NCBI GenBank assembly: GCA_003451675.1
Contig: DMCY01000020.1
Location: 1-29,639 of the forward strand
Source: Candidatus Atribacteria bacterium
Lineage (GTDB): Bacteria; Atribacterota; JS1; SB-45; 34-128
Length of the DNA stretch: 29,639 bases
Reading direction: 5' to 3'
The notes beneath the pieces were generated by a model that was not told the origin of the DNA, did not search any database, and worked only from the letters and a program-made list of their open reading frames with translations. Shown one piece after another: positions 8,200 through 15,523 of this stretch; position 1 is the stretch's first letter, and every line of letters begins with the position of its first letter. The position numbers and the translations under genes are program-made.

Positions 8200-8242
8200 G
8201 AACGAAAGCCGAAGTCACGAAGCCAGATACGCTCTGTTAGGC
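8200..8242 (-). repeat. attC-like core candidate B
   Basis: GTTAGGC at 8236-8242 lies about 20 bases past the stop of the 295-residue gene (minus-strand sense GCCTAAC). The plus-strand context GAAGCCAGATACGCTCTGTT and GGCGATG resembles 10093-10118, where GAAGCGAATACATTGTGTTA precedes TGCGATG. No matching opposite end is visible, so if this was a site it is incomplete. Confidence 0.25.
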
Positions 8243-8261
8243 GATGGAACTACAAACATTT

Positions 8262-9149
8262 TCATTTCTCCTTTAATCGAAAGATATAAACAAACTTCCT
8301 TTTTTTAGTGGGGAGAATGTATTGTAAAATTCGTTCAACTTCGTCCTTCGTTGCTCCACTTGCAATAGTTATACCCTCAAGTATGGCAAACCATGCATTA
8401 GTCAAACCAATTTCACGTAGCCGTTTTCCATATGTTCTAGCATAAATTTTACCCATTTCCTGATGGTAAAGGGTTAAAAAATTTGGATCTTTGTTAATTA
8501 ATTCCTCTATTTCTTCCCAGTACATTTCACGATTACGTTTGCTTCTTAGATAAAACCTTAATTTTGCCGCATCACTTTGTTCTACCTTTTCTGTTGAGAA
8601 GGGAAGAGATGTAATTATGCCAAATCTCGATTTAGCTTCTTGATAAGCATCATTGAAACTACGGCGAATACCGCCACCGAAAGTCATAGAATATGGGAAA
8701 AGGATACCGTCATATACGATTTTACCACTAAATGGTAAAAGCACTGCTTCGACCATTACTGGGAGGTAGGATCCAACCATCTCTTCAAAGGCAGTATTAA
8801 GAGCAAGAACTCCATAAGCTTTTGGAGACTCGTCTGTATCAAGAAAAACAGTATAGTTTTTCAAATAACGAAAAATAAGGAATCTCCCTTTAACAAACTC
8901 TTTCCAGCTGCCAATTATTTTTAATTCATTGGTGGAAAAGTTCAAAGGATTCTCTGCAACGAATGAGTTAATCAACTCAGGGTGTTTATATAATCTATCT
9001 CTAAGTTTGCTTATTTCTCCTATAGAAAATTTCTTAAAATCCTCCGGAGAATCTATGCCTTTTATTATCTCAAACTTTTTATTAACATAAACCAATAGGG
9101 GATAATACAGTCTATAAAACAGATCAACGTCTTCTTTAGATAATTTCAT
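8262..9149 (-). CDS. Conserved-looking protein of unknown function (295 aa)
   Basis: I do not recognise this family. It is a soluble 295-residue protein with no signal peptide or long hydrophobic helix. Visible blocks are DLFYRLYYPLLVYVNKKFEI (about 9-28), an aromatic GRFLIFRYLKNYTVFLDTDE (about 88-107), PVMVEAVLLPFSGKIVYDG (about 130-148), a glycine run FGGGIRRSFNDAYQEAKSRF (about 157-176) and a basic C-terminus. The organised hydrophobic pattern and the good ribosome site (GGAGAGGGTGA) say it is a real gene. It sits between two nucleotidyltransferase genes in the same direction, with attC-like cores on both sides, which suggests cassette-like mobility and perhaps a defence or stress role. 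Confidence 0.8.
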   Translation of the reverse strand: MKLSKEDVDLFYRLYYPLLVYVNKKFEIIKGIDSPEDFKKFSIGEISKLRDRLYKHPELINSFVAENPLNFSTNELKIIGSWKEFVKGRFLIFRYLKNYTVFLDTDESPKAYGVLALNTAFEEMVGSYLPVMVEAVLLPFSGKIVYDGILFPYSMTFGGGIRRSFNDAYQEAKSRFGIITSLPFSTEKVEQSDAAKLRFYLRSKRNREMYWEEIEELINKDPNFLTLYHQEMGKIYARTYGKRLREIGLTNAWFAILEGITIASGATKDEVERILQYILPTKKRKFVYIFRLKEK

Positions 9150-9187
9150 CTTTCACCCTCTCCTTTATACTTTAGCGTTTCTTTCGG

Positions 9188-9319
9188 CTAACGTCGTATG
9201 TCCGAACTTGGTTCGAATATCCATCTCTCTGGTCGAACCTCTCTATCTTTAATCAACTCTCCTCTTATCTGTAAGTTATCCAACAGACTTTTGATCTTAT
9301 CTATGCTCTTGTTGTTCAC
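9188..9319 (-). CDS. Possible small ORF or gene remnant (43 aa)
   Basis: A GTG at 9319 opens a 43-residue frame beginning VNNKSIDKIKSLLDNLQIRG and ending RPERWIFEPSSDIRR. The amphipathic helix pattern looks protein-like, and the TAG stop falls inside the GTTAGCC core at 9186-9192. There is no ribosome site before the GTG, and the frame is open only from a TGA shortly upstream. It may be the tail of a lost gene or a small antitoxin-like protein. I would not assert expression. Confidence 0.25.
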   Translation of the reverse strand: MNNKSIDKIKSLLDNLQIRGELIKDREVRPERWIFEPSSDIRR

Positions 9320-9351
9320 TTGAGTATATATTAAGATAGTGCATAGTCAAA

Positions 9352-9981
9352 CTACCAATTTCTTAACCCCTTGACACGTTCCTGTTCTATGCAATTGGGA
9401 CATCGTTTGGGTGGGTTAAATCCCTGTTTTTTGTACCATTTCTGTTCACTGGCAGTGAATAAAAATATTTTACCACAAAGTATGCACTTTATCTTAATAT
9501 CCTCCAACACAGGATATCTCCGTGATTCAGCGATGCCTAACTCATCCTTGCGCTCAAGTAAACGACTCATTTTGAAAGAGGTCCAGAAAACGTCAATGGG
9601 TGAATTGAAAAATATCTTCTCATTGTATTCAAAATCAGGATGTACCCTTAACTGTAGTGGCTGACCACATCCCGGAACAGAACAGTCAACTGATTGCCCC
9701 GGGCACTTTTTACGATGACAGATCCTGCCTATGAGTGATACATCCTCATCAAAGAGAAAAACTTCCCAGCTATGGTAGTGTCTGCTCATCTGTCGGGCGT
9801 ACTTTGCTATAGTGATAATCTCCTCAAAATTACGGATAATGATAACCAAATCAAGATCATTGGGATAGGGGTCATCTCCAGCCACAGAGCCTATTATGGC
9901 AATTTCGAGAGGACTGGATAGTTTATGTACTTTTTCAGCAAACTCATTAGCAGCAACTCTGAGAATTTCATTTTTATTCAT
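9352..9981 (-). CDS. Nucleotidyltransferase-fold protein fused to zinc ribbons
   Basis: A 209-residue protein. Residues 1-85 form a minimal nucleotidyltransferase domain: IIGSVAGDDPYPNDLDLVI gives G31-S32 and the metal pair D42-x-D44. A cysteine cluster follows (C88, C93, C100, C105). The C-terminus has two CxxC pairs (C166/C169 and C194/C197) around FLFTASEQKWYKKQGF and PPKRCPNC, which is the pattern of the zf_Tbcl-type probable zinc ribbon. Pairing this ribbon with a nucleotidyltransferase is unusual and suggests a nucleic-acid or protein target rather than an antibiotic. TGGGGTAA precedes the ATG at 9981. Third catalytic acid not certain. Confidence 0.8.
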   Translation of the reverse strand: MNKNEILRVAANEFAEKVHKLSSPLEIAIIGSVAGDDPYPNDLDLVIIIRNFEEIITIAKYARQMSRHYHSWEVFLFDEDVSLIGRICHRKKCPGQSVDCSVPGCGQPLQLRVHPDFEYNEKIFFNSPIDVFWTSFKMSRLLERKDELGIAESRRYPVLEDIKIKCILCGKIFLFTASEQKWYKKQGFNPPKRCPNCIEQERVKGLRNW

Positions 9982-10017
9982 CTTATTTACCCCATTAAAC
10001 TACTAGTTAACATTACG

Positions 10018-10114
10018 TCTAACGGTATCAGTATAACGACATTCCAACCGAAGGGAGCAAAAAACATCTTGAAGGGTAAGGAGCGTAGCCAGAAGCGAAT
10101 ACATTGTGTTATGC
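10018..10114 (-). repeat. attC-like site candidate D
   Basis: Plus-strand GTCTAAC (10018-10024, fits RYYYAAC) and GTTATGC (10108-10114, one base off GTTRRRY but the same word found in Vibrio repeats) bound 97 bases. On the minus strand GCATAAC lies 14 bases past the stop of the pyruvate-kinase-like 3' fragment, and a second inner GTTATAC (around 10031-10037) can pair with it. The site just precedes the start of the zinc-ribbon nucleotidyltransferase gene, as a cassette boundary would. Confidence 0.3.
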
Positions 10115-10127
10115 GATGTGATTCATC

Positions 10128-10277
10128 TCACCAATCTTGCTTACAAATTACCTCTTTGACCCGTAGTCCTTGGATGGGTTTCTTTACCTCAGGAAATCCT
10201 ATCCCAAAGAATTCGTCAGTGTGTACTGCTGTCAGGAGAAGTGCGGTATTCAATCCCTTGTTTTTTTCCAGCTATGG
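10128..10277 (-). pseudogene. 3' fragment of the pyruvate-kinase-like gene, cut off by IS21
   Basis: Minus-strand translation after the IS end gives KGLNTALLLTAVHTDEFFGI, then GFPEVKKPIQGLRVKEVICK and QDW before TGA (10128-10130). This is the conserved C-terminus expected for COG1751-type proteins (AIAG..KG.DTAL.L..AH...FF...I.EIICK). Removing the IS and one CTATGG copy joins it to the 12736-13224 piece as VIAIAG. The joined frame is then off by one base in a run of seven A (10261-10267); six A would restore it. So the gene carries both an insertion and a homopolymer frameshift, or a sequencing error. Confidence 0.75.
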
Positions 10278-10347
10278 TGTAAATGGCAAGTAAAAATGCA
10301 CCTTGCACGGAAAACAATTTTGCACCTCCTAAAGAGAAAAAAATGGC

Positions 10348-11088
10348 TTAATCCTCCTCTTCTTTTTGAATTCTAAATGATTTCCCACTTAAATTAAATA
10401 CCTTGGAATAATGGAGCAGCCGGTCTAGCATGGCTACGGTCATCACTTCATCACCCATCATTTCCGCCCACTCATCAAACCTTTTATTAGAGGTGATGAT
10501 TACAAATGCCTTTTCGTAAAGTTCACTTATCAGGTTAAAAAATAGATTAGCCTCCTTTCTTTCTATGGGTGTGTAGCCTATCTCATCGATGATAATCAGA
10601 TCCGCTTTTAAGATCCGGTTTACTCTAAAACCGGCCTTGCGCTGAATATCTACCATCTTTAATAACTTGATAAGGGTAGCCACCCGCTCAAAACATACCG
10701 TATAGCCTGCCTGTATGGCCTTTAGTCCGATGGCTATGGATAAATGAGTTTTCCCCAGGCCAGGTGGTCCAAAAAATAATAGATTGGTATGATTATCCAG
10801 CCATAGGAAATCCAGAAGGCTGAATAAGTCTTGCTTAGTGATGTCTTTTACTCTGGCAAATTGGAAATCATCCAAATTTTTTTCTACCGGAAAATGGGCT
10901 CCTACCATATTCCGCTTGAGCCTCCTTTCTGTCCGGTAGTCTATCTCCGCCTTTAAAAGAAGGTCCAAAAAACTCAAATAGGATATTTTCTTTTCTTCTG
11001 CTTCGGTTATCTCGCTATCCAGATTAGGGATCATTCCTTTAAGCTTTAGGTTTTCCAGTAAGTTTGTTACCTGCTGATATTTTTTCAT
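10348..11088 (-). CDS. istB: IS21 helper ATPase IstB
   Basis: A 246-residue AAA+ ATPase of the DnaC/IstB type, which loads onto target DNA and activates the IstA transposase. Walker A is GPPGLGKTH (residues 107-115), Walker B is LIIIDEIGY (about 164-172), and TSNKRFDEW (about 199-207) is the sensor-1 region. The ATG at 11088 overlaps the istA stop as ATGA, so the two are translationally coupled. Length and motifs are complete; the gene looks functional. Confidence 0.95.
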   Translation of the reverse strand: MKKYQQVTNLLENLKLKGMIPNLDSEITEAEEKKISYLSFLDLLLKAEIDYRTERRLKRNMVGAHFPVEKNLDDFQFARVKDITKQDLFSLLDFLWLDNHTNLLFFGPPGLGKTHLSIAIGLKAIQAGYTVCFERVATLIKLLKMVDIQRKAGFRVNRILKADLIIIDEIGYTPIERKEANLFFNLISELYEKAFVIITSNKRFDEWAEMMGDEVMTVAMLDRLLHYSKVFNLSGKSFRIQKEEED

Positions 11089-12419
11089 GATCGAGCCTCC
11101 GAGACATTTACCAGGTTATGATAAACTCCGATATCCCTCTTTTCTACTTGAAATGCTTTCTTCTCCTGCGGGATACCCCTTAAGTTAGAAACAATTTTTA
11201 CCTTCGGTAGGGCTAATTCGGCTTCCTGTTGGTAATACTGATAAGTATCATAGAGATTTGCCATAGAGTAAGTCCGATTTTCCAGGCACAGGTCTATAGC
11301 CTGTCCTAGATGCTCTTTTTCTATTCCCCGGGAGAATTTCTTTAGTGCATCATGATACTGATCCCGGAAATAGCGGGTATACATCCGAAAGTTTTTATCT
11401 ACAAATTCACTCCAGCTATCTAAGGCAAAAAGTCTCTTTAGCTCCTCTTTTAATTGCTTCTGTTTAAGCTCTTTACGGTGGCATCTGGCCCGGTTTGTTA
11501 TCCGGCTTCCCGGAATGGGAGATATAGCATATTCTACTATCTTTTCTCCGGTACGGATATCGTAGATGAAAAGCCTTTCTGCTGTTTTATAGATATCTAC
11601 CTCCCGCTCCCGGTATTCTAAGGGTACCGGATACTTACAAGAATTCACCGATATCTCGCCTGTAATATCTGCTTTCCGTCTCTCTCTGGCATTTAAGGTA
11701 TCCTTCCGGTAAATAGAATTCTTCAATCCCCTTAAATGAATCTTCTCTTCGGTAAACATCTCTTGCGGGATACGCCGGGTGGCCAGTGAAATCTTGCCAT
11801 TGGCCCGCCGGTTTAACCACCTGGACAGCCTCTCCTGGGCCTCTTCAATGTTTTCAAAATCTCTTATCTTTAAAAAGTTCCTCTTTATGAACTTAATCAC
11901 ATTCTCTATCTTGCCCTTACTCTCCGGGTCACTCTTCCGGCAGACATACATCTTTAAATTCATCTCTTCTATAAATTGCTTAAAATCCTTAGTGTAGATG
12001 ATATCTCCTCTGTTTTCACTTACTACCATCACCTTATCCTGATCAATTACCAGCTCTTCGGGCATTCCTCCTATATACTGGAAACAATCCAGAAGATGGT
12101 TGATCAAATCTAGAGTAGTAAAGGGTCTATCCTGTAAGACACAGTATTTGTAGCGGCTGGCAGATAAAACCGCGGCAAATATATACAGTTTTAGACCTCT
12201 TTTGGTACGGTATTCTCCGAAATCGATCTGTAGCTGTTTCCCGTAAGGAAGCTCAGTAACCGGAGAATATATCCGTTTATGGTTATTTAATTCCAACTGT
12301 TCGGTCTCTACCAGATAACTGATATAGTTACGGAAACTCCTCTCTGTACCCGGCAAAGACCCGAATTTCTCTTCAAGGTAATCGTATACCGCCGATTTTT
12401 GAAAGCCTTTGAAAGTCAT
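11085..12419 (-). CDS. istA: IS21 transposase IstA, catalytic part (frame-separated)
   Basis: This 444-codon frame holds the DDE catalytic domain: D66 in LQIDFGEY, D126 in ELVIDQDKV and E172 in DPESKGKIENVIKF, followed by the Mu-type C-terminal beta-barrel region. Full IstA is about 500 residues with an N-terminal helix-turn-helix, which here lies in the other frame at 12373-12636. Going from that frame to this one needs a +1 shift near 12420. The local sequence has A-rich stretches but I see no clear programmed signal. The ATG at 12419 has no ribosome site. Either the gene has a frameshift mutation or it relies on recoding. Confidence 0.85.
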   Translation of the reverse strand: MTFKGFQKSAVYDYLEEKFGSLPGTERSFRNYISYLVETEQLELNNHKRIYSPVTELPYGKQLQIDFGEYRTKRGLKLYIFAAVLSASRYKYCVLQDRPFTTLDLINHLLDCFQYIGGMPEELVIDQDKVMVVSENRGDIIYTKDFKQFIEEMNLKMYVCRKSDPESKGKIENVIKFIKRNFLKIRDFENIEEAQERLSRWLNRRANGKISLATRRIPQEMFTEEKIHLRGLKNSIYRKDTLNARERRKADITGEISVNSCKYPVPLEYREREVDIYKTAERLFIYDIRTGEKIVEYAISPIPGSRITNRARCHRKELKQKQLKEELKRLFALDSWSEFVDKNFRMYTRYFRDQYHDALKKFSRGIEKEHLGQAIDLCLENRTYSMANLYDTYQYYQQEAELALPKVKIVSNLRGIPQEKKAFQVEKRDIGVYHNLVNVSEARS

Positions 12420-12636
12420 TTACTCGGTATAGATTAAGAATATGGGACTGATAAGGTTCAAATATCTTGGTCCGATACCTCACTTTTTCTATATAGCGAG
12501 AGTATTTTTTCTCTGACATGGAGTAATATTTTAATACTGTCCGCTTGTTTAATCCGGTCTCCCTTATGATGTCTGCTTTGGTAAATCCTCTTCTCTTAAA
12601 ATGCTGAATCTTCTGATACATAATCTTGTTAACCAT
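12373..12636 (-). CDS. istA: IS21 transposase IstA, N-terminal DNA-binding part
   Basis: An 87-residue frame containing the helix-turn-helix of IstA: RRGFTKADIIRETGLNKRTV, then KYYS, followed by the basic linker KKYSRYIEKVRYRTKIFEPY. It continues in frame to LNLYRVND and then leaves the IstA pattern (FQRLSKIGGIRLP, stop). The expected continuation, GFQKSAVYDYLEEKFG, is in the overlapping frame. The ATG lies about 115 bases inside the right inverted repeat. Confidence 0.8.
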   Translation of the reverse strand: MVNKIMYQKIQHFKRRGFTKADIIRETGLNKRTVLKYYSMSEKKYSRYIEKVRYRTKIFEPYQSHILNLYRVNDFQRLSKIGGIRLP

Positions 12637-12735
12637 AGACCAGTCCTTTCCTTATAGTATTGATTCTTATCTCTACTATAATAAAGAACTGTTTCTCTTT
12701 AAAGGTGCATTTTTATTTTCCACCCTAGGTGCATT

Positions 12736-13224
12736 TTAGTTTACCATTTCCACTATGGCAATTACATCTTCACCAGCCCTTACTGCCCCAGCATCGCAGG
12801 CAATCAGCGTAATTTCTATGGCAACTTTCGTTCCAGATCCAAACAGATAAAGTGTTTGGGCAATTACTTGGGCCATATTGAAACCACCTGGGATATTAAT
12901 TCCTCTGAAAACCTCAGTAGCTTGGATGATCCAGCTGACACCCATATCCTTAAGTTCTTTACGTACTGGTAAATCATGGGCTATGCCGCTAGAATATTCC
13001 TTTGTTCCCGCTTTAATTTCATATTCCCTTCGCATTTTTTCGGACATAGATCCAACATCCCAGATTACCCCAGCACGATCGGTTACGACTATTATCTCAT
13101 AGTCTTTTGTTCCCAGCTCCCTAACAGCCCTCTTTGCACTATCACCTGTGGATGATGCTACTACTATTTTTTTAACTCCCAACTCTTTCGCTCTTTTCTT
13201 AACCGATTCAAATAACTCAGTCAT
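12736..13224 (-). pseudogene. 5' part of a pyruvate-kinase-like (COG1751-type) gene truncated by IS21
   Basis: The first 150-odd residues match uncharacterised proteins with a pyruvate-kinase C-terminal-like domain: KKIVVASSTGDSAKRAVREL, IIVVTDRAG, and the late block GGFNMAQVIAQTLYLFGSGT and ACDAGAV. Native sequence stops at DVIAI; the last residues (VEMVN) and the stop are read from the IS21 right inverted repeat. The native tail is at 10128-10277. The domain resembles the allosteric C-domain of pyruvate kinase but has no catalytic barrel; the function of the family is not established. GGAAG precedes the ATG. An M29 aminopeptidase gene lies upstream in the same direction. Confidence 0.8.
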
Positions 13225-13470
13225 AGTTTTACTTCCAATTATAACTTAAAATTAATTGGTATTTATAATGCTTGCATCCCGCGATTGCGTATAACTAATA
13301 GACGCAATACTGTGTTTATCCTACCAAAATAGTGTAGTGTCTGGGGTCAGGCTTCACAACTTCACATTTTTATCAATCTCCATACTCGATTTGATTATGA
13401 AGTCATTTTCTTATATCTTCCGCTTAACACATCGGTTACCGTTGAACTTCCCCATTATACGAAGGGGGCT
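13225..13470. other. Intergenic spacer with a hairpin and a GGGGTCAG repeat
   Basis: Contains a perfect 7-bp inverted repeat ATTGCGT/ACGCAAT (13284-13290 and 13302-13308) and GTGTCTGGGGTCAGGCTTCA at 13337-13356, a relative of the 4661-4690 repeat. No gene with a ribosome site is visible. Confidence 0.5.
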
Positions 13471-14571
13471 TTATATCAAAAACTTACCATCTTTGCAAAC
13501 CAACTCACCATCCGCGTAAATTTCTCCACCCTTTTTCATATCACAGAGCATATCCCAGTGTATGGCTGACTGATTTTTACCCAACGATTCAGGTATAGAC
13601 CTTCCGATTGCCAGATGGACTGTTCCTCCAATCTTCTCATCAAATAACATATGTTTAGTAAATCTCTTTATATTATAGTTTGTACCTGCGGCTATCTCTC
13701 CTACATACCTTGCTCCCTTATCTGTCTCAAGAAGCTGCTCTAACAGCTTCTGGCCCTTGGCTGCCGTCGCCTTTATTACCTTTCCTTTCTCAAAGATCAA
13801 TTGAATATCCTCGATTTCTCTTCCTCCGTATATACCGGGAAAACTGAATCTGATATGGCCCTCTACACTATCTTCTACCGGTCCGGTAAAGACTTCGCCG
13901 TCGGGAAAATTCACTCTTCCGCAGCAGTTCACCCATTTTCTCCCTTCAATAGACATATTTAAATCAGTATCTCTGGAAACTATTCTAAGATCTTTTTTAT
14001 CATTTAAAATATTACAGATGCCTTCCTGTTTCTTTTCTATTTCTTTCCATTTTGCTATCGGGTCTTTACTGTCGATATAACCTGCTCCATAGACAAAATC
14101 TTCATATTCCGAAACCGACATGTTCGCTTCCTGGGCATTTGCCTGATTGGGGAACATTGTACCACACCATCTTAGCTCCTTTTTTGCGACTCTTTCAAAG
14201 AATATCTTGGTAATTTCACTTGAACCTTGAGCTGATAATTTCAATTTTTCGGGATTTACATTGCTAAGCATTCTGGTATTGACCCCGCCAAAAAAAGATA
14301 ACAGCACATCTACTGTTTCGAAAACCTTTTTTACACTGTCAGGTACATATTTTATCTGTTCCTTACTGCCTTTTTTTAATAATATTTCTTTTAACTCTTC
14401 ACTGTTTATAATAACCTGGGGAAGGTCTCCCATTTCAACTGCCAAGCGGTAGCTTTCTTTAATCAAAGGCAGGGTGACTACATCACCCACAATTACTATT
14501 TTTTCTCCCTTTTTAAGATCAAGTGAATACTTTAAGAGCACCTCTGCATGTTTTTTTATTCTATTGTCCAT
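13471..14571 (-). CDS. M29-family metallo-aminopeptidase
   Basis: A 366-residue leucyl-type aminopeptidase of family M29 (thermophilic aminopeptidases such as AmpS and aminopeptidase T), which removes N-terminal residues in the cytoplasm using a two-metal centre. Conserved blocks are NFPDGEVFTGPVEDSVEGHI (first catalytic glutamate region), GARYVGEIAAGTNYNI (second glutamate), AIGRSIPESLGKNQSAIHWD (metal-binding histidine and aspartate) and the C-terminal GGEIYADGELV. Length is typical. AGGAGGT lies at ideal spacing before the ATG at 14571. Confidence 0.93.
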   Translation of the reverse strand: MDNRIKKHAEVLLKYSLDLKKGEKIVIVGDVVTLPLIKESYRLAVEMGDLPQVIINSEELKEILLKKGSKEQIKYVPDSVKKVFETVDVLLSFFGGVNTRMLSNVNPEKLKLSAQGSSEITKIFFERVAKKELRWCGTMFPNQANAQEANMSVSEYEDFVYGAGYIDSKDPIAKWKEIEKKQEGICNILNDKKDLRIVSRDTDLNMSIEGRKWVNCCGRVNFPDGEVFTGPVEDSVEGHIRFSFPGIYGGREIEDIQLIFEKGKVIKATAAKGQKLLEQLLETDKGARYVGEIAAGTNYNIKRFTKHMLFDEKIGGTVHLAIGRSIPESLGKNQSAIHWDMLCDMKKGGEIYADGELVCKDGKFLI

Positions 14572-14596
14572 CTTTTACCTCCTTAATTAATATCTC

Positions 14597-14668
14597 AAAA
14601 AAAAGGGGGGGTAGACTACTTTTTTAAATAATTCGAAAATAAAGATAAAAAAAGTAATCCCCTTTTTT
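14597..14668 (-). terminator. Rho-independent terminator after the 125-aa membrane protein gene
   Basis: On the minus strand AAAAAGGGG-ATT-ACTTTTTT (14668-14646 side) pairs with AAAAAAGT-AGTCT-ACCCCCCCTTTTT (down to 14597), giving a long stem with an internal bulge followed by a run of T. It sits just past the stop at 14675 and before the M29 gene start. Confidence 0.7.
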
Positions 14669-14674
14669 ATCCAT

Positions 14675-15052
14675 TTAGTCTTTTCTTGATATCCACCAAC
14701 ACACCAGGAACAATATCCCAGGGGCGGGGAGTGCTATTGCTACTATATAGGAATAGGGTCGGGAAGAGATTAACCAAAAGTGCACCGCTACTCCTACCAA
14801 GAAGAAGCCAATATTGATTGCTCCGCCCAATCCCTCCCAACGCCAGGCAATGCCCAAACCTAAAACACTTAAGATTAAAGTGAGGGGGATCAGGTTTTCT
14901 ATAGCAGGATAATCCTTCATGGCATGTGGGTCTGCTACGCCGGTTTTTACCCAATTTATCGCGTAACCGATAAGCATAATTAGGGTAAATACGATAATTA
15001 CAATACTCCAAATTCGGGCAATCCACCGCAACCTAAATTCAAATTTATTCAT
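14675..15052 (-). CDS. Small four-helix membrane protein
   Basis: A 125-residue integral membrane protein. Four hydrophobic helices are visible: about 13-33 (IWSIVIIVFTLIMLIGYAI), 52-68 (NLIPLTLILSVLGLGIA), 74-93 (LGGAINIGFFLVGVAVHFWL) and 100-119 (YIVAIALPAPGILFLVCWWI). It opens FRLRWIARIW and ends ISRKD. The topology and WIARIW opening are reminiscent of a small DUF7670-like family of membrane proteins, but I hold that weakly. GGGAAGG precedes the ATG and a terminator follows. An overlapping frame at 14667-15026 is a shadow: it has no hydrophobic pattern. Confidence 0.7.
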   Translation of the reverse strand: MNKFEFRLRWIARIWSIVIIVFTLIMLIGYAINWVKTGVADPHAMKDYPAIENLIPLTLILSVLGLGIAWRWEGLGGAINIGFFLVGVAVHFWLISSRPYSYIVAIALPAPGILFLVCWWISRKD

Positions 15053-15523
15053 AATTTGGCCTTCCCTTCGGCTTTGACTTAAAAAGCCTCTTTTAGAAGT
15101 GAAAGATATTTTCTTCGGTCAGTGTCATCAGTAAATATCTTTTGCCGATAATTCCCTCTTTTAAGTAATATGGTGCGGGTGAGCCGTTGCAACGATTCAT
15201 GCTATTCTTGGCCTACGTAGATTATATGTCCTCACAGAAAGGATGTCAAAGAAAATAGGTGCCGGAAAATAAATGCATGTCCCCTTTTTTTAAAAAAATA
15301 TTTTAAAATAGTATAATCAAAAATGCGTCTTAGATATAACTTATCAATATCTTTTAATTAAACTGCTCATTTAACTTAGCTCGTTATTATCTCAGCCAGG
15401 GAGGTGGTTTTATCCTTAAATTCTCACTCTTCATCTTAGATATCAATAAAAATCATTCTATTATATATTTTAGTTTTAATTAAAAAAAGATGTAAAAAAA
15501 GTAATGTATCAATGTATAAAGCA

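Larger units (their letters stand above)
10278..12752 (-). mobile_element. IS21-family insertion sequence
   Basis: A 2475-bp element with istA and istB in order on the minus strand. The ends are long imperfect inverted repeats: TGTAAATGGCAAGTAAAAAT at the left and TGGAAATGGTAAACTAAAAT at the right, both continuing through a first GCACCT and a second GCACCT about 30 bases further in, as is usual for the repeated end sites of IS21. The element is flanked by a perfect 6-bp direct repeat CTATGG (10272-10277 and 12753-12758), a normal IS21 target duplication. It lies inside a pyruvate-kinase-like gene. Clean ends and an intact duplication suggest a recent insertion. Confidence 0.92.

Noticed and set aside
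9925..10376. Two plus-strand frames across the IS21 left end
   Set aside because: They cross the nucleotidyltransferase start, the pyruvate-kinase-like fragment and the IS21 end; the minus strand explains all the sequence.
11635..11820. A 61-residue minus-strand frame inside istA
   Set aside because: It is a shadow of the istA catalytic frame and has no independent start signal.
14667..15026. A 119-residue frame overlapping the membrane protein gene on the same strand
   Set aside because: Composition is unlike a protein core, has no ribosome site, and the overlapping frame gives four clean membrane helices.
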